64,000 nucleotides of DNA from Erwinia sorbitola (GTDB lineage Bacteria; Pseudomonadota; Gammaproteobacteria; Enterobacterales; Enterobacteriaceae): assembly GCF_009738185.1 (NCBI RefSeq), contig NZ_CP046509.1:1739501-1803500 (forward strand), written 5' to 3'. Positions 17,891 through 25,531 of this stretch are shown here, piece after piece (position 1 is the stretch's first letter; every line of letters starts with the position of its first letter). The notes beneath the pieces are model-generated. The model made no database searches and was not told where the DNA came from. It saw only the letters and a program-made list of their open reading frames with translations. The translations under genes were made by a program, and so were the position numbers.

Positions 17891-17898
17891 TTCAAATT

Positions 17899-17974
17899 TG
17901 GCTCCTCTGACTGGACTCGAACCAGTGACATACGGATTAACAGTCCGCCGTTCTACCGACTGAACTACAGAGGA
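17899..17974 (-). tRNA. tRNA-Asn (anticodon GTT)
   Basis: A 76-nt cloverleaf on the minus strand: acceptor TCCTCTG paired with CAGAGGA, anticodon loop CTGTTAATC (GTT), T arm GGTTCGAGTCC, and an encoded CCA end at 17899. It matches the enterobacterial Asn tRNA pattern. tRNA-Asn genes are common integration sites for islands, but no adjacent integrase or attachment repeat is seen. Confidence 0.96.
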
Positions 17975-18276
17975 ATTGTTGGAACGGGGCGCATCATATC
18001 CAGCGGGGCAGGGGATGTCAAAGCCTGTTTTCACCCTTTTGATTCAACTGCTGAATAAAGCAGCACATCTCGCTACGTTATGTGATTTTATCCACAAAAA
18101 TTATGATTTTGCGCATTGTGCTACAGAACACAACGGGGCTTGCAGTGGCGTTGCACTCATTTTCGTCAGAGCGATCACGTTTATTTCATTCTGGCGTTGA
18201 ATAGCAATCTTATGAAATATACATTTCATGGATATTGAATTTTTGTTCCATTATTTCTCTACTCTAAGGATTTACC

Positions 18277-19398
18277 ATGAAAAAAGTCAGAATTGGCCTG
18301 ATCGGCACCGGTTATATCGGACGCTGCCATGCGATTGCCTACTCTCAGGCACCGACGGTGTTCAACCTGAAAGGGGAACTGGTGCGAGAAATGCTGGCTG
18401 AGGTAAATCCGGAGCTGGCAAGTGCTCAGGCGGCGACTCTCGGTTTCAACCGCTCAACCGGAGACTGGCGCGAGCTGGTAGCAGATGAAAACATTGATGT
18501 GGTCGATATCTGCGCCCCTAACTTCCTGCATAAAGAGATGGCGCTGGAGGCCATTCGTCACGGTAAGCACGTCTACTCCGAAAAACCGCTGGCGCTGGAT
18601 GTGGCCGACGCTGAAGAGATGGTGCGGGCAGCGGAAAAAGCCGGTGTAAAAACTCTGGTGGGTTTCAACTATATGAAAAACCCGACCAGCCAGCTGGCAA
18701 AAGAGATTATTGCCCGGGGTGAGATTGGTGAAGTGGTGCACTTCTACGGCACGCACAACGAAGATTATCTGGCGAATCCGAATACCCCGCTGGACTGGCA
18801 CTGTCAGAAAGCATTGGCAGGTTTAGGCGCGCTGGGCGATCTGGCCGCGCATATCGTCAATATGGCCCACTACCTGGTGGGTAACATTGATGAGGTCAGC
18901 GGCGATATGATGACGGTGATTAAACAGCGTCCGGATCCGAAAAATCCTTCCCAGCTGCGTGACGTCGAGAATGAAGACCAGGCCAGTGCGCTGCTGCGTT
19001 TCGCCAACGGTGCCCACGGGGTGATTGAAACCTCGCGCATCGCCTGCGGCAGCAAAATGGGGCTGACCTATGTAGTTACCGGCACAAAAGGCAGCATTCG
19101 TTACACTCAGGAACGCATGGCGGAGCTGGAACTCTATATTCATGATGATCCGGCTGGTCGTCAGGGTTTCAAAACCATTCTCACGGGTCCGGCACACCCT
19201 GACTACGCGGCGTTCTGTATCTCGGCAGGCCACGGTATCGGTTTTAACGATCAAAAAACCGTGGAAGTGCGCGATCTGATCAACGGCATCGCCGCCGACG
19301 ATCGCATGTGGCCCGATTTTGCCGAAGGTCTACAGGTGTCGAAGGTTCTGGAAGCAATTGCTCTTTCTGCCGCCGAAGGGCGCTGGATGAAAGTATAA
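18277..19398 (+). CDS. Gfo/Idh/MocA-family oxidoreductase
   Basis: 373 residues. The N-terminal Rossmann fold with IGLIGTGYIGRCHA binds NAD(P). The family EKP signature is in YSEKPLALDV near residue 98, with the catalytic Lys, and a substrate-binding domain follows (GALGDLAAHIVNMAHYLVG, including the conserved GxxxDxxxH). It probably oxidises a sugar, inositol or a sugar-derived compound; the substrate is unknown. AAGGA upstream supports the start. It stands alone, occupying the position where entCEBA lie next to fepB in E. coli. A terminator follows. Confidence 0.88.
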   Translation: MKKVRIGLIGTGYIGRCHAIAYSQAPTVFNLKGELVREMLAEVNPELASAQAATLGFNRSTGDWRELVADENIDVVDICAPNFLHKEMALEAIRHGKHVYSEKPLALDVADAEEMVRAAEKAGVKTLVGFNYMKNPTSQLAKEIIARGEIGEVVHFYGTHNEDYLANPNTPLDWHCQKALAGLGALGDLAAHIVNMAHYLVGNIDEVSGDMMTVIKQRPDPKNPSQLRDVENEDQASALLRFANGAHGVIETSRIACGSKMGLTYVVTGTKGSIRYTQERMAELELYIHDDPAGRQGFKTILTGPAHPDYAAFCISAGHGIGFNDQKTVEVRDLINGIAADDRMWPDFAEGLQVSKVLEAIALSAAEGRWMKV

Positions 19399-19407
19399 TT
19401 TATCAGT

Positions 19408-19432
19408 AAGGCCGGATGCTCCCGGCCTTTTT
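19408..19432 (+). terminator. rho-independent terminator after the oxidoreductase gene
   Basis: AAGGCCGG (19408-19415) pairs with CCGGCCTT (19422-19429) across a six-base loop and is followed by a T-rich tract. Confidence 0.85.
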
Positions 19433-19503
19433 CTTCTTCTGCTGTTTGTTCCGCGCGTCGTTAGCCGTCATAACCGATTTAATTTCCCCGCCATTAAATG
19501 TAT

Positions 19504-19522
19504 GATAATAAGACTCATTTGC
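19504..19522 (+). promoter_or_regulatory. Fur-box-like site upstream of fepB
   Basis: GATAATAAGACTCATTTGC matches the 19-bp Fur consensus GATAATGATAATCATTATC at 14 positions by hand count. It lies seven bases before the chosen fepB start, where a repressor would block transcription or initiation. Confidence 0.6.
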
Positions 19523-19528
19523 AAAGAA

Positions 19529-20584
19529 ATGGCCAAGATGAAAAAACTGTTCTCCTTCCCGGTACTGTGCGGACTGCTGATTGCTGCTGCGCTTATCTTC
19601 GTGGTGTCTGTACGCAGCTGCTCAACACAGTACTCCGCGTCACAACCGGCCTCCGCGCAGGCGGCCGTGCCTGCCGATGCGTCACCAACCGCGCAGCAGG
19701 GCTGGCCGCGCACGCTGCAAACGCCTAAAGGGCCCCTGACGCTGCAAAGGCCCCCTGAGCGTATTGTCTCCACCAGCGTCACCATTACCGGTACGCTGCT
19801 GGCAATTAATGCGCCGCTGGCAGGCTCCGGCGGCACCAGCCGTAACAGTACGGTTTCCGACGATCAGGGTTTTTTCACTCAGTGGAGCGCGGTAGCGAAG
19901 AAAGCGAATCTTAAGCCGCTATACATTACCGAACCGAATGCTGAGGCGATTGCCGCTGCGGCACCTGACCTGATTGTGATCGCCGCTACCGGCGGGGATT
20001 CGGCGTTAAAGCTTTACGATCAGCTCTCTGCAATAGCGCCCACGCTGGTTATCGACTACGGCGATAAGAGCTGGCAGCAGCTGGCGGTGCAGTTAGGCGA
20101 GATCACCGGACATGAGCAAGATGCCAGCGCCGCGATTAATCGTTTTGAGCAGCGAGTGCAGGCGGTGAAGCAGAATATAACCCTGCCGCCACAGCCAGTT
20201 TCAGCGCTGGTATATTATGAGGATGGTCGCGGTGTGAATTTGTGGACCCCGGCCTCTGCGCAGGGCAAGCTGCTGTCAGAACTGGGCTTTACCCTCGCGA
20301 TACCGCCTGCGGGAGTGCAGGGTGGCACCAGCATGGGCAAGCGTAACGATGTTATCCAGCTGGCGGGTGAGAATATGGCCGCCGGGCTGGCCGGCAACAG
20401 TATGCTGCTGTTCTCAGCAGACGATGACACGGTTACGCGGGTGCGGGCTAATCCATTTCTTGAGCATTTGACGTCGGTGACGTCGGGGCAGGTCTATGCG
20501 ATGGGTCCGGATACGTTCCGTCTGGATTATTACAGCGCCAGCAATATGCTGGACAGTATTGAGCGGCATTTTAAATCGCGCTAA
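19529..20584 (+). CDS. fepB: FepB-like periplasmic ferri-siderophore-binding protein
   Basis: About 351 residues. A hydrophobic N-terminal signal (KKLFSFPVLCGLLIAAALI) is followed by a linker, and then the class III binding-protein fold begins at RPPERIVSTSVTITGTLLA, with IAAAAPDLIVIAATGG and NDVIQLAGENMA. It would carry ferric catechol siderophore from the TonB receptors to the FepDGC transporter. The start is taken at 19529; an ATG at 19538 gives nearly the same signal peptide, while the ATG at 19502 falls in the Fur-like site. The Cys in VRSCSTQ could make it a lipoprotein, but the context is not a classic lipobox. As in E. coli it faces entS convergently. Confidence 0.9.
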   Translation: MAKMKKLFSFPVLCGLLIAAALIFVVSVRSCSTQYSASQPASAQAAVPADASPTAQQGWPRTLQTPKGPLTLQRPPERIVSTSVTITGTLLAINAPLAGSGGTSRNSTVSDDQGFFTQWSAVAKKANLKPLYITEPNAEAIAAAAPDLIVIAATGGDSALKLYDQLSAIAPTLVIDYGDKSWQQLAVQLGEITGHEQDASAAINRFEQRVQAVKQNITLPPQPVSALVYYEDGRGVNLWTPASAQGKLLSELGFTLAIPPAGVQGGTSMGKRNDVIQLAGENMAAGLAGNSMLLFSADDDTVTRVRANPFLEHLTSVTSGQVYAMGPDTFRLDYYSASNMLDSIERHFKSR

Positions 20585-20639
20585 TCCTTCGATACGCGGG
20601 CGGTGCATGACTTGTTTAGTTTCTCACCAGGCGAGGCAT

Positions 20640-20715
20640 ATCTGCTAATGCCCGTAGGGGCGAGGCATGCCTGCTAATGTTTACCCGTAGGGGCGAGGCA
20701 TGCCTCGCCCGGCGC
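20640..20715. repeat. two REP-like palindromes between fepB and entS
   Basis: Two copies of CGTAGGGGCGAGGCATGCCT occur, the second continuing into a complete GGGCGAGGCATGCCTCGCCC palindrome. The same core forms the array at 48291-48795 and a variant at 44245-44264. It lies between convergent genes, typical of REP-type elements. Confidence 0.75.
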
Positions 20716-20734
20716 GTGACGGAAAAACAATACG

Positions 20735-22009
20735 TTAAGAATTCGTCACCGGATCCGTCTCTTCAGCTGTTTCTTCTGGCTCCGCCATTGATAGCGATGC
20801 TCGCCGCAACGTACCCACCAGACTTGCCAGCACCAGCGCTACGCCCGCCGCTGCCGCACCAAACGACAGCACGCTCACCATCGGCGTAAACAGTTTTCCC
20901 AGTACGCCCAGGCCCAGCGCACCCACCGAATCCCCGGTTACATCCTGAGCCGTTCCCAGGCTGTTCACCCGGCCCAGCAGATGGTCAGGAGTATGGTGCT
21001 GAATCAGCATATATTGCAGCAGCGAAGCAATCGCATTGCAGTAGCCGTAGACCACCAGCGCCAGCAGTGCAGGGATAAAGTGGCTGTACAGCCCCAGTGA
21101 TGCAATAGCGAGAAATGCACAGGTAGCGCTGACCAGCACCAGCATTCCCGGTCGCCCGTGACGAGGCACCCAGCCGCTGGTAAATGCGCCGATCATTGCC
21201 CCCAGCGGCACTGCGGAATACATCAGTCCAATGGCAGATGCATCAGCGTGATAGCCGATGGCCAGCGCCGGAAACAGAATACGGACTGCGCCGACAATAC
21301 TCACCAGCATCCCCAGCAGCACCACGGATCCCACCACTTTCTGCTGACAGACAAACTTCACACCGCTGGCGAGCGCACGCAGCGGATGCTCAGGCTCCTG
21401 AGGTTCCGGCTTCAGTGACGGCAGGCGCACCAGCGGGATCAGCGTCGCCAGCGTACCCACCGCCGCCACGGCAAAGGCCCAGCCTACGCCACCGGCGACA
21501 ATAATTACCCCGCCAATCGCCGGGGATAGAATCGCTCCAAGGCGCACGGTCACCATACTCAGCGCACCCGCAGCGCCAAGATTTTCGCGGCCCACCAGCA
21601 GCGGGATCACCGCCATTAATGCCGTCATCCCCAGCGCGCCAAAGAATCCATCCCAGGCAGCCAGCAGATAAAGCGCCCACAGGGAAGGTGCCGGGAGAAA
21701 GGCATTCAGACTGAGAGCGGCAAAGCCGATACCGCAGGTGCCGCGAGCAAACAGAATCAGCTTACGACGATCGAGGCGATCCGCAAGGATGCCGCCAAGC
21801 ATCAGGCCGATAAACATCCCGATGCCGTCGAGCATCACCGCTACACCCACTTGCAGCGTAGACCCCGTCATGGCCTGAATCTGAATGGGTACGCCGACGG
21901 CAAGCATGCCGAGAGAGAATACCGAAAGCATTCGGGCACAAAAGATGGCACGAAAATGGGCGTTATTTTTCAGTAAGCTGAAATCAAGCAGAATGGAGGA
22001 CTTAGCCAT
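20735..22009 (-). CDS. entS: EntS-like siderophore exporter (MFS)
   Basis: 424 residues, 12 predicted TM helices. MAKSSILLDFSLLKNNAHFR at the start and FCARMLSVFSLGMLAVGVPI are characteristic of EntS, the inner-membrane exporter of enterobactin. The MFS motif GGILADRLDRRKL lies between helices 2 and 3. It is transcribed divergently from fepD across a Fur-box-containing intergenic region, exactly as in the E. coli ent locus. Here the exported compound is probably the product of the dimodular NRPS rather than enterobactin. Confidence 0.93.
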   Translation of the reverse strand: MAKSSILLDFSLLKNNAHFRAIFCARMLSVFSLGMLAVGVPIQIQAMTGSTLQVGVAVMLDGIGMFIGLMLGGILADRLDRRKLILFARGTCGIGFAALSLNAFLPAPSLWALYLLAAWDGFFGALGMTALMAVIPLLVGRENLGAAGALSMVTVRLGAILSPAIGGVIIVAGGVGWAFAVAAVGTLATLIPLVRLPSLKPEPQEPEHPLRALASGVKFVCQQKVVGSVVLLGMLVSIVGAVRILFPALAIGYHADASAIGLMYSAVPLGAMIGAFTSGWVPRHGRPGMLVLVSATCAFLAIASLGLYSHFIPALLALVVYGYCNAIASLLQYMLIQHHTPDHLLGRVNSLGTAQDVTGDSVGALGLGVLGKLFTPMVSVLSFGAAAAGVALVLASLVGTLRRASLSMAEPEETAEETDPVTNS

Positions 22010-22131
22010 GGGTTTCCATGTAGTTGATGAAGCCGGTGCCTGGCGACCGGACAGCTATCCGGTGCGGCGCGATGGATGCCGATGTTTTTCTGGCGGAGCG
22101 CATGGTAACATATTTGGTTAGTAACGTTAAT

Positions 22132-22150
22132 GATAATAATACTCATATTC
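22132..22150. promoter_or_regulatory. Fur box between entS and fepD
   Basis: GATAATAATACTCATATTC agrees with the Fur consensus at 15 of 19 positions by hand count. It is placed to control both divergent genes, as in the E. coli entS-fepD region. Confidence 0.75.
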
Positions 22151-22178
22151 ATTTGCATATGAAGAGGATTTCTCAGGG

Positions 22179-23204
22179 ATGTCATTGCAACAAACTTCCC
22201 CGCGTACGGCCCCGCTTTCGCAAGGTTTTTCGCGCAGCGGCGGCGTCATTATCTGCCTGTTATTACTCGTGGTGGTCACTCTTGCGAGCCTGATGCTGGG
22301 AGCAAAATCAATTCCGCCTGCGCTGGTATGGCAAAGCCTGTCCGGGCAGGTCACCAGCGCTGACAGCATTATTGTTCTCAATGCCCGTCTGCCGCGTACC
22401 CTGGCCGGCATCCTCGTTGGTCTGGCACTGGGTGGCGCCGGGGCAGTGATCCAGGCGCTGACGCGTAATCCGCTGGCAGACCCGGGGATTCTCGGTGTCA
22501 ACGCCGGAGCCAGCTTTGCTATGGCCATTGGCATTACCCTGTTTGGCGTCAGCAGTATGGCCGGGTGGCTGGGCTTTGCCTGGGGCGGGGCGCTGATTGC
22601 CAGTATTGCGGTTTGGGCGATAGGCACGTTGAGCGGTGGCCGGGTCAATCCGGTGCGTCTGACGCTGGCCGGAGTAGCACTCAGCGCGGTACTGGGCGGC
22701 CTGACTTCGTCACTGTCGCTGCTCAATCCGCAGACTTTTGACCAGCTGCGCTTCTGGCAGGCAGGAACGCTGGATATCCGCTCTACAGGCAATTTAATGC
22801 TGGTCGCCCCGGCAATTATCGCAGGTGCCGTGCTGGCGCTGGCGGCTTCGCGCTCTCTTAACAGCCTGAGCATGGGAGAAGATATTGCTGCCGCGCTGGG
22901 GACGCGAGTGGTGCTGATCCGGCTGCTGGCGCTGCTGGCGGTAATGCTGCTGTGTGGTTCTTCCACGGCGCTGGTAGGGCCAATTGGATTTGTTGGCCTG
23001 ATGGTGCCCCACGTTGCCCGCTGGTGGGTGGGGGCGGATCAGCGCTGGATTCTGATCTACTCGTTTTTGATGGCCCCGGTGTTGCTGCTGACTGCCGATA
23101 TCGCCGGGCGCTTTATGGCGCAAGGGGAGCTGCGGGTATCGATTGTTACCGCATTGATTGGGGCTCCAGTATTGATCTGGCTGGTTCGCCAGCGCAGGAA
23201 TTAG
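22179..23204 (+). CDS. fepD: FepD-like ferri-siderophore permease subunit
   Basis: 341 residues, FecCD/BtuC-type permease with about nine TM helices. Recognisable stretches are RLPRTLAGILVGLALGGAGA, QALTRNPLADPGILGVNAGA and PIGFVGLMVPHVARWWVG; the EAA-like coupling region is SLSMGEDIAAALGTRV. It forms the inner-membrane channel with FepG and is driven by FepC. Separated from fepG by a duplicated ~175-bp repeat element, whereas in E. coli the genes are nearly contiguous. Confidence 0.94.
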   Translation: MSLQQTSPRTAPLSQGFSRSGGVIICLLLLVVVTLASLMLGAKSIPPALVWQSLSGQVTSADSIIVLNARLPRTLAGILVGLALGGAGAVIQALTRNPLADPGILGVNAGASFAMAIGITLFGVSSMAGWLGFAWGGALIASIAVWAIGTLSGGRVNPVRLTLAGVALSAVLGGLTSSLSLLNPQTFDQLRFWQAGTLDIRSTGNLMLVAPAIIAGAVLALAASRSLNSLSMGEDIAAALGTRVVLIRLLALLAVMLLCGSSTALVGPIGFVGLMVPHVARWWVGADQRWILIYSFLMAPVLLLTADIAGRFMAQGELRVSIVTALIGAPVLIWLVRQRRN

Positions 23205-23563
23205 GCTATTTTACTTGTCATTCTGAACCCGGGCAGTGCTCACAAATTACGCGTAATTTGAACGCCCTTCAGGGCGGCCCGAAGGGCGAGCGCTCCGCGA
23301 GTACAATCCTCACGTACCGGGTGTACGCTGCGGTTTTTGCGCGCTGGCCGGATTCAAACTGACTGCGACAATAACGCCTAATGGTATGGGCTATTTTACT
23401 TGTCATTCTGAACCCGGGCAGTGCTCACAAATTACGCGTAATTTGAACGCCCTTCAGGGCGGCCCGAAGGGCGAGCGCTCCGCGAGTACAATCCTCACGT
23501 ACCGGGTGTACGCTGCGGTTTTGCCACGCTCTACGGGTTCAAACTGACTGCGACAATAACGCC
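23204..23563 (+). repeat. tandem duplication of a ~175-bp repetitive element between fepD and fepG
   Basis: Two near-identical copies, 23204-23378 and 23389-23563, with a period of 185 bases. Each begins GGCTATTTTACTTGTCATTC, contains the inverted repeats AAATTACGCGTAATTT and GCCCTTCAGGGC, and ends GACTGCGACAATAACGCC. They differ mainly in a ~15-base stretch before the end (GCGCGCTGGCCGGA in the first, a diverged sequence in the second). The element has no coding frame and looks like an intergenic repeat family. The fepG RBS (TAAGGAAAA) follows the second copy. Confidence 0.9.
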
Positions 23564-23587
23564 AGACAGGCCAGGGATTAAGGAAAA

Positions 23588-24619
23588 GTGCATAAAATTT
23601 TACTGATTGGTCGTGCCGATGGATGGCTGAATCTGCGCCTGGCGTCACGGGTGTTGTGGGTGAACCTGGTGCTGATGCTGCTGGCCGCCCTGCTGGTGCT
23701 GTTTGCGCTGTGCTACGGCACGCTGAATATCAGCCCGCTTCAGGTATGGCAGGCATTGCACGGGGAAGGGCCACACGGATTTATCACCGTTATCAGCCAG
23801 TGGCGTGCGCCGCGTGCGGTGATGGCGCTGGTGCTTGGCGCCGGTCTTGGCGTGAGCGGGGCGATTTTCCAGTCGGCGATCCGTAACCCGCTCGGCAGCC
23901 CGGATGTGGTCGGTTTTAACACCGGGGCCTATACCGGCGCGCTGGTGATGATTATCGCGTTTGGCGGGAGTTACTATCAGATAGCGGCGGGGGCACTGGC
24001 AGGCGGTATCGGCTCGGCGGCGCTGGTTTATCTGCTGGCATGGCGTCAGGGGATTGTTGGTTTTCGGCTGATTATCGTGGGAATTGGCGTGGGCGCAGTG
24101 CTGGCAGCGTTAAATACCTGGCTGATTGTGAGCGCCTCGCTGGAGAGTGCCATGAGCGCAGCGCTGTGGGGGGCCGGATCGCTGAACGGCATCACATGGG
24201 TGAAAAGCCAGCCCGCGCTGCTGCTGGTGCCGCTGACTCTCTTTATTGCGCTGTTACTTGGCCGCCGTTTGCAGCTGATGGAAATGGGCGATGACAGCGC
24301 CCGGGCGCTGGGTGTTAATGCCGAGTCCAGCCGTCTGTGGCTGATGCTGTGCGGAATTATCCTCACGGCAATTGCTACCGCCAGTGCCGGGCCTGTTGCG
24401 TTTATCTCCCTGGCCGCGCCGCAGATTGCGCGTCGCCTGACCGGGGCTAACGCCGTTCCGCTTTTTTCCGCTGCCACTACCGGCACACTGCTGCTGCTGG
24501 CAGCTGATGTTATCGCCCAGCATGCTTTTAACGGGATACAACTGCCGGTGGGGGCTGTAACGGTCAGCATCGGCGGGCTGTATCTCATCTGGTTACTTAT
24601 CAGGGAGTCACGACGTTAA
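23588..24619 (+). CDS. fepG: FepG-like ferri-siderophore permease subunit
   Basis: 343 residues, second FecCD-type permease. Typical stretches: APRAVMALVLGAGLGVSGAI, FQSAIRNPLGSPDVVGFNTG and GPVAFISLAAPQIARRLTG; coupling loop LQLMEMGDDSARALGVN. It starts with GTG, supported by TAAGGAAAA just upstream. It pairs with FepD as a heterodimeric channel. It is two bases from fepC. Confidence 0.93.
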   Translation: MHKILLIGRADGWLNLRLASRVLWVNLVLMLLAALLVLFALCYGTLNISPLQVWQALHGEGPHGFITVISQWRAPRAVMALVLGAGLGVSGAIFQSAIRNPLGSPDVVGFNTGAYTGALVMIIAFGGSYYQIAAGALAGGIGSAALVYLLAWRQGIVGFRLIIVGIGVGAVLAALNTWLIVSASLESAMSAALWGAGSLNGITWVKSQPALLLVPLTLFIALLLGRRLQLMEMGDDSARALGVNAESSRLWLMLCGIILTAIATASAGPVAFISLAAPQIARRLTGANAVPLFSAATTGTLLLLAADVIAQHAFNGIQLPVGAVTVSIGGLYLIWLLIRESRR

Positions 24620-24621
24620 TC

Positions 24622-25428
24622 ATGGATACCACTTTATCCCCCCGTCTTCAGGCCGCCGGGCTGACGCTGGCCTACGATCAAAAAGTGATCGCCAGCGAGC
24701 TTAACGTCCAGATCCCCGATCGCCAGTTTACGGTGATTATTGGCCCGAACGCCTGTGGCAAGTCTACTCTGCTGCGCGCCCTGTGCCGCCTGCTGAAACC
24801 GCGAAGCGGTCAGGTGCTGCTTGACGGTCATGATATTCATCAGATGGGCACCAAAGCGCTGGCGCGTCAGCTCGGGCTGTTGCCACAGCATGCGATTGTG
24901 CCTGAGGGTATCAGCGTGGCCGATCTGGTAGCACGTGGCCGTTATCCTCATCAAAGTCTGCTGAAGCAGTGGAGCACTGCGGATCGTGAGGCGGTAGCGG
25001 TAGCGATGCAGGCGACCAATGTCAGTGGGCTGGCGGATCGTAGCGTTGATGAGCTTTCCGGCGGCCAGCGTCAGCGGGTTTGGGTGGCGATGGTGCTGGC
25101 GCAGCAGACGCCGCTGCTGCTGCTGGATGAGCCAACGACCTGGCTGGATATTGCCCACCAGATTGAGCTGCTGGATCTGTTCCGTCAGTTAAATCAGGAG
25201 AACGGACATACGCTGGTGGCGGTGTTGCATGATTTAAATCAGGCCTGTCGCTATGCCGATCATCTGATTGTGATGCAGGATGGGAAAATTATTGCCCAGG
25301 GCAAACCGTCAGAGATCGTCGATGCACCGCTGGTACAGCAGGTATTTGGTATGGCCAGCGTGGTGATTGACGATCCGGTATCGCATACGCCAATGATTGT
25401 TCCCTGCGGTCGTTATCACCAGCCATAA
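24622..25428 (+). CDS. fepC: FepC-like ATPase for ferri-siderophore import
   Basis: 268 residues. Walker A GPNACGKST near residue 41, Q-loop in LLPQHAIVPEG, ABC signature LSGGQRQRV, Walker B LLLLDEPTTWLD and the H-loop VLHDLNQACRYAD. It energises FepDG in the cytoplasm. Last gene of the fepDGC set, convergent with the NRPS operon. Confidence 0.95.
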   Translation: MDTTLSPRLQAAGLTLAYDQKVIASELNVQIPDRQFTVIIGPNACGKSTLLRALCRLLKPRSGQVLLDGHDIHQMGTKALARQLGLLPQHAIVPEGISVADLVARGRYPHQSLLKQWSTADREAVAVAMQATNVSGLADRSVDELSGGQRQRVWVAMVLAQQTPLLLLDEPTTWLDIAHQIELLDLFRQLNQENGHTLVAVLHDLNQACRYADHLIVMQDGKIIAQGKPSEIVDAPLVQQVFGMASVVIDDPVSHTPMIVPCGRYHQP

Positions 25429-25455
25429 AAAAGGGCGACAATATTATGTCGCCCG
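25426..25455 (-). terminator. terminator between fepC and the NRPS gene
   Basis: A GGGCGACA...TGTCGCCC stem with an AT-rich loop. On the minus strand it is followed by a run of T, so it ends the fes-MbtH-NRPS transcript. A second hairpin (GGGCCGGAGATATCCGGCCC) sits at 25507-25527, just past the NRPS stop. Confidence 0.75.
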
Positions 25456-25531
25456 GCGGGGTGTTAAACAGGACGAGATATGCTTCGCCCGATTCAGAAG
25501 AGACAGGGCCGGAGATATCCGGCCCCTCGCG

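Noticed and set aside
17899..17974. tRNA-Asn as the attachment site of the left island
   Set aside because: It is about 10 kb away, with intact chromosomal-type genes between and no repeated tRNA end.
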